Assembly: GCA_951813295.1 (NCBI GenBank)
Contig: CATOTI010000002.1
Coordinates: 2,480,001 to 2,544,000 of the forward strand
Source: an uncultured Pseudomonadales bacterium
Lineage (GTDB): Bacteria; Pseudomonadota; Gammaproteobacteria; Pseudomonadales; Azotimanducaceae
DNA: 64,000 nucleotides
Direction of reading: 5' to 3'
Of this stretch, positions 42,967 to 51,609 are shown piece after piece (the first letter of the stretch is position 1; each line of letters starts with the position of its first letter). The notes under the pieces are model-generated. The model saw only the letters and a list, made by a program, of their open reading frames with translations. It was not told where the DNA came from and made no database searches. The translations under genes were made by a program, and so were the position numbers.

Positions 42967-44174
42967 TAGCGCTCTACCTGTACCGGGAGCTCTGTGTAGC
43001 CTTTGACGAAGTTGGAGTGCGTGCGGACGGGTTCGCCCATCACTTCGACGCGCTTGAAGCGCGCGAGGATCTCTTCCCAGACGATGCGCAATTGCATCTC
43101 CGCGAGCCGGTTGCCCATGCATCGGTGGATGCCGAAGCCGAACGAAAGGTGTTGGCGCACGCCTTTTCGGTCGATGACGAGTTCGTTGGGGTTCTCCCAG
43201 GCGTCCTCATCTCGGTTGCCCGAGACGTACCACATCACGACCTTGTCGCCCTTTTTGATCGTTTGACCGCGCAGTTCGACGTCCTGCGTCGCAATCCGTC
43301 GCATGTGGGTCAACGGGGTCTGCCAACGGATGATCTCCGAGACCATGTTCGGGATCAGTTTCGGATTCGCGCGAAGTTTCGCGAACTCGTCCGGGAACTG
43401 ATTGAGCGCCAGCACACCACCGGAGATCGAATTACGCGTGGTGTCGTTGCCGCCGACGATCAGCAGCAGGAGATTGCCCAGGTACTCCATCCGATCCATG
43501 TTCCGGGTCGACTCGCCATGCGCGAGCATCGAGATCAGGTCGCTGCTCGGCGGCGCGTTGACGCGTTCGTTCCAGAGGTTGACGAAGTAGTCGACGCACT
43601 CGAAGAGTTCCGCGCGGCGCTCTTCTTCGGTTTCGACGATACCGCCACCTGGTTGGGCCGTCGCGACGTCCGACCAACGCGTGAGTTTGCGGCGTTCTTC
43701 GAACGGAAAGTCGAAGAGCGTCGCCAGCATCTGGGTCGTGAGTTCGATCGATACCCGGTCGACCCAGTCGATCGTTTCGTTGTCGGGGAGCTGATCGAGG
43801 ATCCGACAGATGCGCGAACGAATCGTCGACTCGAGCTCTTTCAGATTCATCGGTGCCACGACCGGGCTTACGACCTTGCGCTGCTGGTCGTGCGTCGGCG
43901 GGTCCATGGCGATGAACATCGGCAGCTCGAAGTCCTCGTCCTGGTCATCGATGGCGATGCCGGTCTCGGAGGAGAACAGGTCGTGGTTCTGGTCGACGAA
44001 CTTGATGTCGTCGTAGCGAGTGATCGACCAGAACGGGCCGAACTCGCTATCGCGCAGGTAGTGAACCGGGGCTTCTTCGCGCAGTCGTTTGAAGTAGTCC
44101 CAATGCTCGTTGTTCTGATGGATCGAGATGAGACTGACGTCCAACTCGTCCAGCGGAACGGCGTAAGCGCTCAA
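42963..44174 (-). CDS. Cytochrome P450 (CYP153-like)
   Basis: The 403-residue soluble bacterial P450 has the I-helix oxygen-activation motif GGNDTTRN, the E-x-x-R pair in SEIIRWQTPLTHMRR, and the heme-thiolate loop FGFGIHRCMGNRLAEMQLRI. The G-I-H-R-C-x-G-N-R-L-A-E form resembles CYP153 alkane/fatty-acid terminal hydroxylases and close relatives, but the substrate is not certain. TTG 44174 overlaps the stop of the ferredoxin gene (TTGA), so the electron donor and oxygenase are co-translated. Regulation is probably by the divergent TetR protein. Confidence 0.92.
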   Translation of the reverse strand: MSAYAVPLDELDVSLISIHQNNEHWDYFKRLREEAPVHYLRDSEFGPFWSITRYDDIKFVDQNHDLFSSETGIAIDDQDEDFELPMFIAMDPPTHDQQRKVVSPVVAPMNLKELESTIRSRICRILDQLPDNETIDWVDRVSIELTTQMLATLFDFPFEERRKLTRWSDVATAQPGGGIVETEEERRAELFECVDYFVNLWNERVNAPPSSDLISMLAHGESTRNMDRMEYLGNLLLLIVGGNDTTRNSISGGVLALNQFPDEFAKLRANPKLIPNMVSEIIRWQTPLTHMRRIATQDVELRGQTIKKGDKVVMWYVSGNRDEDAWENPNELVIDRKGVRQHLSFGFGIHRCMGNRLAEMQLRIVWEEILARFKRVEVMGEPVRTHSNFVKGYTELPVQVERY

Positions 44175-44491
44175 AACTGGAATTCCGGCAGATTCGCGGT
44201 GATGCCGTCGAGCTCATCGCTGAGCTTGATCTGACAGGAGAGCCGCGAGGTGGGTGTGCGCTCGGGGTTCATGTCGAGCATCTCGGCTTCCAGCGGATTC
44301 GGACCACCCGACTTTTCGTACCACTCGGGCGTCAGGATGACGTGGCAGGTAGCGCACGCGCAGTCGCCGCCGCAGTCGGCATCGATGCCGGGGACGAGAT
44401 TGTCCAGTGCCGCCAGCATGAGGGATTGGTCGGCCGTCCCCTCGACTTCGTGTGGCGTTCCGTCGTGTTCAATGAAATGTACTTTTGGCAT
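44171..44491 (-). CDS. Adrenodoxin-type 2Fe-2S ferredoxin
   Basis: The 106-residue ferredoxin has the cluster ligands C40, C46, C49 (C-x5-C-x2-C in DADCGGDCACATCHV) and C86 (RLSCQI), as in adrenodoxin/putidaredoxin electron donors for bacterial P450s. It is encoded directly upstream of, and coupled to, the P450. No ferredoxin reductase is in the window. ATG 44491 is chosen because upstream starts add AT-rich leader sequence that holds the operator-like dyads. Confidence 0.94.
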   Translation of the reverse strand: MPKVHFIEHDGTPHEVEGTADQSLMLAALDNLVPGIDADCGGDCACATCHVILTPEWYEKSGGPNPLEAEMLDMNPERTPTSRLSCQIKLSDELDGITANLPEFQF

Positions 44492-44504
44492 GTCGTGAAA
44501 TATG

Positions 44505-44550
44505 TTTAACAACTGTTAAAATTTTAGACAATCGGTCAGAACCTTGTCTA
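44505..44550. promoter_or_regulatory. Two operator-like dyads between ferredoxin and TetR genes
   Basis: TTTAACA-AC-TGTTAAA (44505-44520) and TAGACAA-N12-TTGTCTA (44525-44550) are perfect interrupted palindromes in the only AT-rich stretch of the divergent gap. TetR-family repressors commonly bind such dyads to control both their own gene and the divergent target, here the ferredoxin-P450 operon. Binding is inferred. Confidence 0.6.
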
Positions 44551-44619
44551 TCCCGGCGCCGGCCTTTTTTTGCCGTGCGCACAATGGTTTGGCGCTTTTT
44601 CCGGTCCTGACCAAATCGT

Positions 44620-45336
44620 ATGGGGGAGATTCGCATCACCGAGACCGCCGACCCATCAGTAACGGCCGACGACAACCTCGGCGTTGTACCCGTTGGACGC
44701 CGTGAGGACAACATGCGGCGGCGGCGACAGCGGATCCTCAACAGTGCGCGCGACCTCATCGCCGAAGGCGGATTCGATGCGTTGAACCTGCGCGACCTGG
44801 CGCGACGCGCCGAGGTCACGGTACCGACGATCTACAACCTCATCGGGCGTAAGCAGGAGCTCTTGCAGGTGCTCTTCGAAGGCACGTTGAAGCCGTTCGA
44901 GAACATCCGCCTCGTCACTGACGTCGACGCGCCCTTCAACTGGCCGGAGTCGTTGGTCGACCGGATCGTCGCGGTCATTCGGGAGAACGAAAACTACTAC
45001 CGCGCCGAGTACATCGCTCGTCGTCGCCTCGAGCAGGAAGGTGATGTGTTCGTCACGGGTCTGCTCGATCGGGCCGTGCAGGTGGCAGCCGATGCCTGCC
45101 GTGAATCGATTGCCGTGGGGTTACTGCGGGGTGACCTCGATCCCGAGCAGCTCGGCGGCCAGATCTACAGCGCGCTACGCTTTGCCTACTCTCGCTGGGC
45201 ACGAGCGGAAATCGATTTACAAACACTTCGTCGTGAAGTTCTCACCGGCGCCTATATATGCTTGGCTGCGGATGTCCGAGACGCCTATCGAGGTCAACTG
45301 ATCGATCGTCTCGCGGCGCTCAGACCTGACGCCTGA
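44620..45336 (+). CDS. TetR-family transcriptional regulator
   Basis: The 238-residue protein has about 33 non-conserved N-terminal residues, then the TetR DNA-binding domain (RQRILNSARDLIAEGGFDAL, LRDLARRAEVTVPTIYNLIG, KQELLQVLFEG) and an all-helical ligand domain. The recognition helix region VTVPTIYNLIGRK is typical. It is divergent from the ferredoxin-P450 operon and likely represses it until the P450 substrate or a product binds. The start ATG 44620 has no clear Shine-Dalgarno; a later in-frame ATG (the RREDNMRRRRQ methionine) is possible. Confidence 0.9.
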   Translation: MGEIRITETADPSVTADDNLGVVPVGRREDNMRRRRQRILNSARDLIAEGGFDALNLRDLARRAEVTVPTIYNLIGRKQELLQVLFEGTLKPFENIRLVTDVDAPFNWPESLVDRIVAVIRENENYYRAEYIARRRLEQEGDVFVTGLLDRAVQVAADACRESIAVGLLRGDLDPEQLGGQIYSALRFAYSRWARAEIDLQTLRREVLTGAYICLAADVRDAYRGQLIDRLAALRPDA

Positions 45337-45412
45337 GTGTCGATCGGCGGATCGTTGCCGCCAGGAATCCTTGTCTCGAAGAGTGAAGCGTACGGATGAG
45401 TGAAGGTTGCAG

Positions 45413-46744
45413 ATGAGTGAAAACGAGAGCGGCGGGGAGTCGCACCAGAGTCCGCCGAGCACCGGTTTCGATACGCTTGCGCTGCATGCGGGGCAGAGTC
45501 CGGATCCCGCGACCGGCGCGCGTGCAACGCCGATCTATCAGTCGGCCTCTTTCGTCTTCCCCGACGCTGAGACAGCGGTCGGGCTCTTCAACATCGAACG
45601 TTCCGGCCACGTCTACTCGCGACTGTCGAATCCGACCAACGCGGTGCTGGAAGAACGAATCAGCGCGCTCGAAGGCGGTGTCGGTGCCATCGCGACGGCA
45701 AGCGGTCAGGCGGCGATTCACCTGGGCGTCGCGACAATCCTGGGCGCGGGGTCGCATATCGTGGCGTCACGGTCGATTTACGGCGGCACGCACAACCTTT
45801 TCGACTACACGTTGCCGCGCTTCGGGATCGAGACGAGCTTCGTCGATCCGCGTCGACCTGAGGATTTCGAGGCCGCCATCGGTGAGAACACGCGGCTTCT
45901 TTATGCCGAGGTCATCGGCAACCCCGGTGCCGAGGTGCTCGATATCGAAGCCGTGAGTGCGATTGCGTATGCGCACGGCATCCCGCTCATGATCGATTCG
46001 ACCTTTGCGACACCTTATCTCTGCAAACCGCTCGATCACGGTGCCGACATCGTCGTGCACTCGGCGACGAAGTTCCTGTCGGGCCACGGCATCGTGATCG
46101 GCGGACTACTCGTCGACGGCGGTACGTTCGATTGGGAGAGATCGGGCAAGTTTCCGTCGATGACGGAGCCCTATCGCGGGTTCCACGACCTGGTCTTTGC
46201 CGAAGAGTTCGGCCCGCTGGCTTTTCTCACCCGCGCGCGCCGTGAGGGCTTGCGGGATTTCGGTGCCTGCATGGCGCCCACGACGGCGTTTCACATCCTG
46301 CAGGGAATCGAGACCCTTTCCTTGCGCATGAGCCGCCACGTGGCGAACGCGACGGCCGTTGCCGAATTTCTCGAGGGCCACGACGCCGTTTCGTCGGTGA
46401 GCTATCCGGGGCTCGAGCAACATCCCGACCACGGACTGGCCGAACGTATCCTGCCGCGCGGTGCCGGCGCGGTGTTCGGTTTCGACCTCAAAGGCGGTCG
46501 CGAAGCCGGTCGGGTTCTGATCGAGAACCTGTCGGTGTTCTCACACCTCGCGAACGTGGGCGATGCGAAATCACTCGTTATCCACCCGGCAAGCACGACG
46601 CATCATCGGATGGACGCCGAGGCACTCGCGAATGCTGGAATCGGCGAGGGCCTGGTGCGGTTGTCGGTCGGGCTCGAGGATCCGAAGGATCTCATCGGGG
46701 ACTTGTCGCGCGCGTTGCGGCGCGCGGCACGGGTCAAGGCGTAG
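45413..46744 (+). CDS. metY: O-acetylhomoserine aminocarboxypropyltransferase (sulfhydrylase)
   Basis: The 443-residue PLP enzyme of the Cys/Met-metabolism family makes homocysteine from O-acetylhomoserine and sulfide (direct sulfhydrylation). It shows FDTLALHAGQSPDPATGARA, PIYQSASFVF, the PLP-binding lysine in HSATKFLSGHG, and DSTFATPYLCKPLDHGAD. Its length (about 430-445) and the 40-residue insert after the PLP lysine are those of MetY rather than MetB/MetZ. ATG 45413 has GAAGG upstream. It is followed by an alpha/beta hydrolase ten bases on. Confidence 0.92.
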   Translation: MSENESGGESHQSPPSTGFDTLALHAGQSPDPATGARATPIYQSASFVFPDAETAVGLFNIERSGHVYSRLSNPTNAVLEERISALEGGVGAIATASGQAAIHLGVATILGAGSHIVASRSIYGGTHNLFDYTLPRFGIETSFVDPRRPEDFEAAIGENTRLLYAEVIGNPGAEVLDIEAVSAIAYAHGIPLMIDSTFATPYLCKPLDHGADIVVHSATKFLSGHGIVIGGLLVDGGTFDWERSGKFPSMTEPYRGFHDLVFAEEFGPLAFLTRARREGLRDFGACMAPTTAFHILQGIETLSLRMSRHVANATAVAEFLEGHDAVSSVSYPGLEQHPDHGLAERILPRGAGAVFGFDLKGGREAGRVLIENLSVFSHLANVGDAKSLVIHPASTTHHRMDAEALANAGIGEGLVRLSVGLEDPKDLIGDLSRALRRAARVKA

Positions 46745-46754
46745 GGAGCGCGTG

Positions 46755-47546
46755 ATGCGACGAACGATCGAGGTCAACGGACGGACCGTTTTTGTGGGTG
46801 GGGGCGGCGTCGAGGCGCAAGAGGGCGCGCCAGTCGTCTTCATCCATGGTGCGGGGATGGATCACACCGTATGGACGCAGCAGGTGCGTAACTTCGCCCG
46901 GCGCGGACACCGTGTCATCGCGCCCGATCTGCCGGGCCATGGGCGAACCGACGGTCCGCCGCTGGCGAGCATCGCCGCGCTTGGCGACTGGGTCGGCGAG
47001 TTGCTCGACGCGCTGGCGATCGAACAGGCGGCACTCGTCGGTCATTCCATGGGCTCGTTGATCGCCTATCGCTTTGCAAGTGCCCATCCCGATCGATGTC
47101 GAGCCCTGGCACTCGTCGGGACGTCGGTCCCGATGCCGGTGACCGACGCGCTCCTGAACGCCGCGCGCGACAACCATCACGCAGCACTCGATATGGCGAA
47201 CACGTGGAGCCATAGCGATTCGGCCAAGTCGGGCGGTAACCAGACGCCTGGCGTGTGGATGATGGGGGCGGGGATTCGTCTGCTCGAGCGGGCGAAAGAC
47301 GGCGTCTTTTTTGCGGATCTGACCGCGTGCAACGGTTTCGATGTCAACGAAATCGAGGGATCACCGGAATGCCCGAGCCTCGTGATCGCGGGCACGAGCG
47401 ACATGATGACGCCGCTCAAAGCGGGCCTCGATGTCGCCTCGAGACTCGATGATCCGAAGGTGTTGACGCTTGCGGGCGTCGGACACTCGATCATGAACGA
47501 AGCGCCGAACGACGTGCTCGATGCGCTGATAGACCTGCTCGGTTGA
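46755..47546 (+). CDS. Alpha/beta hydrolase
   Basis: The 263-residue protein has HGAGMDHTVWTQQ (oxyanion), PDLPGHGRTDGPP, nucleophile elbow VGHSMGSLIA, and C-terminal acid and base in AGTSDMMTPL and GVGHSIMNE. ATG 46755 follows GGGAG by six bases. It follows metY in the same direction; since MetX-type homoserine acetyltransferases are also alpha/beta hydrolases the juxtaposition is notable, but this protein is too short and lacks MetX motifs, so it is probably an esterase or lactonase-like enzyme. Confidence 0.87.
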   Translation: MRRTIEVNGRTVFVGGGGVEAQEGAPVVFIHGAGMDHTVWTQQVRNFARRGHRVIAPDLPGHGRTDGPPLASIAALGDWVGELLDALAIEQAALVGHSMGSLIAYRFASAHPDRCRALALVGTSVPMPVTDALLNAARDNHHAALDMANTWSHSDSAKSGGNQTPGVWMMGAGIRLLERAKDGVFFADLTACNGFDVNEIEGSPECPSLVIAGTSDMMTPLKAGLDVASRLDDPKVLTLAGVGHSIMNEAPNDVLDALIDLLG

Positions 47547-47571
47547 TCGATCGAGCCTAAGGAGGATACGA

Positions 47572-47964
47572 ATGACTGACATGCTTTTTTCGGCCGCTTT
47601 CCCCTTTCAGGATGATGTTCTGCAGCTCCCGGTGGCGGATCTCGATCAGGCGGCGGACTACTACCGGGAGGCGTTCGGTCTGACGGAGATTCGTCGCGAA
47701 TCAGATCCCGTGGCGAAAGTGATTCTCGCCCGTGATGGAGTCGAGATCGGCTTCGCGATAACGGGCGCGGATCCAACGCAGGACGGTGCCGCCATTCTCG
47801 TCACGGATATCGAGCGAGCAGCACGCGAGCTTACGGAACGGGGCGTCGAGATCGGCAACCGGCGGATCGACGAGCGCGATGGGGAATCATTCGACGTGTT
47901 CTTCGTCGTGGCACCCGACGGGCTCTGCTACTACTTCCACCAGCCGATAGCGTCGGAATCCTGA
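47572..47964 (+). CDS. VOC-superfamily (glyoxalase-like) protein
   Basis: The 130-residue protein has two beta-alpha-beta-beta-beta units: DVLQLPVADLDQAADYYREAF and AAILVTDIERAARELTERGV. It lacks the usual first-strand metal-binding His/Gln in an obvious form, but a late E/H-like site could be present (YYFHQP). It may be a dioxygenase, glyoxalase or antibiotic-binding relative. A strong Shine-Dalgarno (AAGGAGG) lies before ATG 47572. It is likely in one operon with the preceding hydrolase. Confidence 0.82.
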   Translation: MTDMLFSAAFPFQDDVLQLPVADLDQAADYYREAFGLTEIRRESDPVAKVILARDGVEIGFAITGADPTQDGAAILVTDIERAARELTERGVEIGNRRIDERDGESFDVFFVVAPDGLCYYFHQPIASES

Positions 47965-48002
47965 ACGGAATCTAAACGTTCGACGCCGGGTGCAAACCAA
48001 AA

Positions 48003-48054
48003 GGCAACGTGTCTCGACTTAAAGGGGTAATTGAGACACACCGGACACGTTGCC
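48003..48054 (+). promoter_or_regulatory. Mutually exclusive nested hairpins around a ribosome-binding site
   Basis: GGCAACGTGT (48003-48012) can pair perfectly with ACACGTTGCC (48045-48054), while the overlapping GTGTCTC (48009-48015) can pair with GAGACAC (48033-48039). The two stems share bases 48009-48012. The loop contains AAAGGGG (48021-48027) followed by the TTG start at 48031. The arrangement could switch access to the start of the small membrane protein, or be the 5' part of a small structured RNA. Confidence 0.5.
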
Positions 48055-48246
48055 GCGATGGGAATACTGAAGATCAAGGAAGGATGGACTGCCGCGGCGG
48101 GTGCTGTTCTCGCGATCGCGCTCGGAATCTTGGGAGGTGAATTCCACCAGGATCTCGCCATTCTCGAATGGAAGAACCACCTCGCGACCGCGAGCGTCGG
48201 CGGGATCATGGCGGGCGCGGCAATTCTCGCCCGCCGTCTGGCCTGA
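48031..48246 (+). CDS. Small two-helix membrane protein
   Basis: A 71-residue frame from TTG 48031 (AAAGGGG a few bases upstream), or 62 residues from ATG 48058 (no Shine-Dalgarno), encodes two hydrophobic helices: AAAGAVLAIALGILGGEF and LATASVGGIMAGAAILARRLA. I know no family. It ends nine bases before the convergent SDR gene. The upstream nested hairpins may regulate it. Confidence 0.55.
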   Translation: MRHTGHVAAMGILKIKEGWTAAAGAVLAIALGILGGEFHQDLAILEWKNHLATASVGGIMAGAAILARRLA

Positions 48247-48254
48247 AGCTCGCC

Positions 48255-49115
48255 CTAGATGGAACGCTCCTCGCGATACGTCTGCCAGCGCGCATATGCG
48301 TCGCCCATCTCCTGGCTGCGTAGGTCGGCCGCGGCGGAGAACTCGGGGTGAGTGAAGATGTAGAACTCATCCTCTTGGATCGCATGCAGCACCATGTCGC
48401 CGACCACGTCGGGATCGAGGGCATTGGAGAGTGAGGGGTCGAGTGCCAGCTCCTCGTCCTGTTGTTCGGTGCCGCCCATACCCTGGAGCGTCGACGAACC
48501 GGGCAGATCCTCGGGTCGATTGCGCTCGGAATTGAAGATATTCGTCGCGACGAATCCCGGACAGAGCACCGACACGCCCACATTGTGCGCCGTCAGATCA
48601 CCTCGCATGGTTTCCGATAGACCCACGACCGCGAACTTGGTCGCCGTATAGACCGACAGCCCCGGAATCGCGATATGTCCCGCGATTGAGGCCGTGTTCA
48701 CGACGTGACCGCCCTCACCGTGCTCGGTGAGCCGTGGCAGGAACGTCTGAACGCCATTGACGACACCGTCGATGTTGACGCGTGTGACCCAGTCCCAGTC
48801 GTTGTAGTTCATATCGGCGATCGAACCGCCGACGGCGACGCCTGCGTTGTTGCAGAGGACGTGCACTTTTCCGAAGCGTTCGATGGTGGCCGCGGCGGCT
48901 TGTTCCATCGCGTCGCGATCGGTGACATCGACCTTGAGCGTCAGATGTTCAGCATTGCTGGCTGCGAATTCTTCCGCGACCTGATCGAGGGCCGACTGCT
49001 CGATATCGGCGATCACCACTTTCATACCGGCGCGTGAGAAAGATCGCGCCATCGCGAGCCCCATACCGCTCGCGCCACCTGTGATGAAAGCTACCTTGCC
49101 GGCGACGTCGCGCAT
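48255..49115 (-). CDS. Short-chain dehydrogenase/reductase
   Basis: The 286-residue classical SDR has the nucleotide-binding TGGASGMGLA, the NAG strand CNNAGVAVGG, catalytic Ser in NTASIAGH and the Y-x-x-x-K pair in YTATKFAVVG. The acidic residue at the end of strand 2 (VVIADIEQ) favours NAD. A C-terminal extension (about residues 205-286) contains an acidic loop. Substrate is probably an alcohol or ketone of the surrounding catabolic enzymes, but not determinable. Confidence 0.92.
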   Translation of the reverse strand: MRDVAGKVAFITGGASGMGLAMARSFSRAGMKVVIADIEQSALDQVAEEFAASNAEHLTLKVDVTDRDAMEQAAAATIERFGKVHVLCNNAGVAVGGSIADMNYNDWDWVTRVNIDGVVNGVQTFLPRLTEHGEGGHVVNTASIAGHIAIPGLSVYTATKFAVVGLSETMRGDLTAHNVGVSVLCPGFVATNIFNSERNRPEDLPGSSTLQGMGGTEQQDEELALDPSLSNALDPDVVGDMVLHAIQEDEFYIFTHPEFSAAADLRSQEMGDAYARWQTYREERSI

Positions 49116-49163
49116 CTTTCACTCCGATCGAAAATGGATTCGAATCGAGTCTATCATCGGGGC

Positions 49164-49829
49164 ATGACAACGCTTTTTGTGGCTAGTGCTCTGTTCTTCC
49201 TGACCCACATCGGGTTCAGCGGGACCGGGCTCCGAAATGCCATCCGCGATCGCATCGGACCCAAAGCCTACCTTGGGGTCTATTCGATCGTGGCGTTGGG
49301 CACGCTCGGCTTTGCGATATACGCCTTCATCCAGGCCGACAAGCTCGATTTCATCTGGATCCCCGGCCCCGCCGAGCGAGGCGTGACCTACGCACTCATG
49401 ATGGTGAGCCTGATCTTCATGGTCGGCGGCGTGATGGGGTCCAACCCGACCCAGGTTGGGCAGGAAAAGAAGCTTTCCGAGGAACCGCGAGGCGTGTTGC
49501 GCATCACCCGCCACCCGATTCAATGGGCGTTCATCCTCTGGGCTATCGGCCATATCGTCGGTAACGGTGACGTCGCGGGGTTGATCTTCTTTACGACGAT
49601 CGGGCTCGTTTCGCTGGTCGGTACGATCACGATGGACCGACGCAAGGCCGAGGAAGAGCATTTCGATTCGTTCGCGGCGGTAACGTCGAATGTGCCCTTT
49701 GCAGCGATCATTGGTGGCCGCACGCAGGCCAACGTGTCGGAGTGGCTCCTGCCGATCGCGATCGGCCTCGTCGCTTGGGGTGCCATCGTATGGCTGCACC
49801 CCTACTTCACGGGCGTTGCATTGATGTAA
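49164..49829 (+). CDS. NnrU family membrane protein
   Basis: The 221-residue protein has about six membrane segments and the NnrU signature LFFLTHIGFSGTGLRNAIRD, together with ITRHPIQWAFILWAIGHIVGNGD in part, where RHP and H are the conserved heme- or metal-binding-type residues shared with plant 15-cis-zeta-carotene isomerase (Z-ISO). NnrU genes were first described near nitrite/NO reductases, but no denitrification gene is here. ATG 49164 gives a start right at the first helix. Confidence 0.9.
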   Translation: MTTLFVASALFFLTHIGFSGTGLRNAIRDRIGPKAYLGVYSIVALGTLGFAIYAFIQADKLDFIWIPGPAERGVTYALMMVSLIFMVGGVMGSNPTQVGQEKKLSEEPRGVLRITRHPIQWAFILWAIGHIVGNGDVAGLIFFTTIGLVSLVGTITMDRRKAEEEHFDSFAAVTSNVPFAAIIGGRTQANVSEWLLPIAIGLVAWGAIVWLHPYFTGVALM

Positions 49830-49861
49830 GCGGACGCGGCGGAATCCCGGATCGTCGCGAT

Positions 49862-50458
49862 TCAGCTCACCGAGGACCGAAAGGTGGCGGAAAGGGCGCT
49901 CGCGAGTTCGTTCGCGACACTCCCGAAGAAATGATCGCCGCCGGGAATGACGGTCAGGTTGGCCGACTCGCTCAAACGCTCGAGCGCCGCTGTTTCGACA
50001 TAGGGATCGTCCGAGCCCGCGATGATGGCGGTCGCAACGTCCGGCAACTCGATCGGACCGAGCATGGATGTCGGGGGTGCGATCAGAACCAGTTGATCGA
50101 GATGGCGCGATGCCGCCGCGCGTAGCGCGACCATCGAGCCGAACGAATAGCCAGCGAGAACGATCTTTGCCGGGGCTTTGGCTTCGTTCAACCAGTCGAG
50201 CACGGCGAGCGCGTCGTCGACTTCACCTTTGCCTTCGTCATACTCGCCGTCGCTCGAACCGACGCCGCGGAAGTTGAAGCGAATACTCGCCCCACCCACC
50301 GATTTGAACTCCGCTTGCGCAATCGCTAGCACGCCGTCGAAAAGCGACCCGCCGTACAGCGGGTGCGGGTGACAGAGGACCGCCCAGACGTCGGTCGCGG
50401 TCTCGTCGACCACGGCTTCGATGCGACCTGCCGGCCCCTGGATGAACGTGCTTTCCAT
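49862..50458 (-). CDS. Alpha/beta hydrolase (COG2945-like)
   Basis: The 198-residue small hydrolase has the strand-turn CHPHPLYGGSLFDGVL, FNFRGVGSSDGEYDEGKGE, nucleophile elbow AGYSFGSMVA, and the acid and base in AGSDDPYVE and GGDHFFG. This is the pattern of the short COG2945 group, whose physiological substrates are unknown. ATG 50458 is selected as the usual N-terminus (MESTFIQGPAG); an upstream ATG 50491 adds 11 non-conserved residues. It is divergent from the ABC-transporter operon. Confidence 0.85.
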   Translation of the reverse strand: MESTFIQGPAGRIEAVVDETATDVWAVLCHPHPLYGGSLFDGVLAIAQAEFKSVGGASIRFNFRGVGSSDGEYDEGKGEVDDALAVLDWLNEAKAPAKIVLAGYSFGSMVALRAAASRHLDQLVLIAPPTSMLGPIELPDVATAIIAGSDDPYVETAALERLSESANLTVIPGGDHFFGSVANELASALSATFRSSVS

Positions 50459-50697
50459 CACGGCGCTCGCGTTTGATGAGATAGAGAGCATCGCATATCG
50501 GCGACGATAGATTGTGTTGCCGCATCCTCATCTGAGGCTTGCGACGGTCGGCGAGTTGTCCATGCACGGCGAACCGACGCGGCAGGGGTAGAAAGCCGCG
50601 GTGCACATGGATAAATTCCGCGTCGTTGGCGCCTCGTCGAGCGACGGAAAGGTCGCTCCGCAGGTATCGGCAAAACTTAGAATCACAGGAGAAAACG

Positions 50698-51609
50698 GTG
50701 ATACAGGCCCAAGGGCTTCGTCGCTGTTACGGAGAGACGGTTGCGGTCGACGCGGTCAGCTTCGAGATCGCGCCCGGCGAAATCGTCGGTTTGCTCGGCC
50801 ACAACGGTGCGGGCAAGACGACGATCATGAAGATGCTGACGGGCTATCTAGAGCCCGACGAAGGCACGATTACAATTGACGGTACGGACGTGCTCGAAGA
50901 TCCCGCTCGTGTTCAGGCCGAACTCGGATATCTGCCCGAGTCACTGCCGATTTATCCCGAGATGATCGTTGCTGACTATCTCGACTACGTGGCGAGTCTC
51001 CGGGGCGTGCCGCGCGACGACCGGCCCGTTGCCATCGCAAGAACGCTCGAGGCGACGGATCTTCTGGAGCGCGCGCTCGAACCGATCTCGACGTTGTCGC
51101 GCGGTTATCAGCAACGTGTCGGTGTCGCACAGGCGATCGTGCACTCGCCGCGATTCCTCATCCTCGACGAACCGACCAATGGTCTCGATCCCTCGCAGAC
51201 CCAGCAGATGCGGGAACTCATCCGCCGCCTCGCGGACGATGCGACGGTGATTCTCTCGACCCACATCATGCAGGAGGTCGACGCGATCTGTTCGCGCGTG
51301 ATGATGCTGCGCGCGGGTCAGCTCGCCCTCGATCGGTCGCTCGATGAGTTGAAACGTTCCGACCGGCTGGTGCTGAAGACGTCGTCTTCGGAGCATGCAG
51401 TGCTCGAAGCGATAGGCGACATTTCGTCGGCGTCGGCTGATTCGACGGGCTTTCTCGTGACGCAATCGAGCACGGATCAGGCGATCGATGCGTTCGCGGC
51501 GACGGTGGCAGAACGGCTCGTCAACGGCGGTGTGGTCGTGAACGCGCTTTATCCCGAGAAACGTGACCTCGAGTCCGTCTTCCGAGAAGTGTCGGAGGGT
51601 GGCCGATGA
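50698..51609 (+). CDS. ABC transporter ATP-binding protein (GldA-like)
   Basis: The 303-residue ATPase has Walker A GHNGAGKTT, Q-loop YLPESLPIY, signature LSRGYQQR, Walker B FLILDEPTNGLDP and the H-loop ILSTHIMQE. The C-terminal extension resembles those of GldA/ABC-2 export ATPases. The start is GTG 50698 with AGGAG six bases upstream. Its TGA overlaps the ATG of the next gene (ATGA), so ATPase, fused permease and DUF4340 protein are one coupled operon. Confidence 0.92.
   Translation: MIQAQGLRRCYGETVAVDAVSFEIAPGEIVGLLGHNGAGKTTIMKMLTGYLEPDEGTITIDGTDVLEDPARVQAELGYLPESLPIYPEMIVADYLDYVASLRGVPRDDRPVAIARTLEATDLLERALEPISTLSRGYQQRVGVAQAIVHSPRFLILDEPTNGLDPSQTQQMRELIRRLADDATVILSTHIMQEVDAICSRVMMLRAGQLALDRSLDELKRSDRLVLKTSSSEHAVLEAIGDISSASADSTGFLVTQSSTDQAIDAFAATVAERLVNGGVVVNALYPEKRDLESVFREVSEGGR

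Noticed and set aside
42552..44234. 560-codon plus-strand frame opposite the P450 gene
   Set aside because: It is antisense to an unmistakable P450 and ferredoxin and has no recognisable motif.
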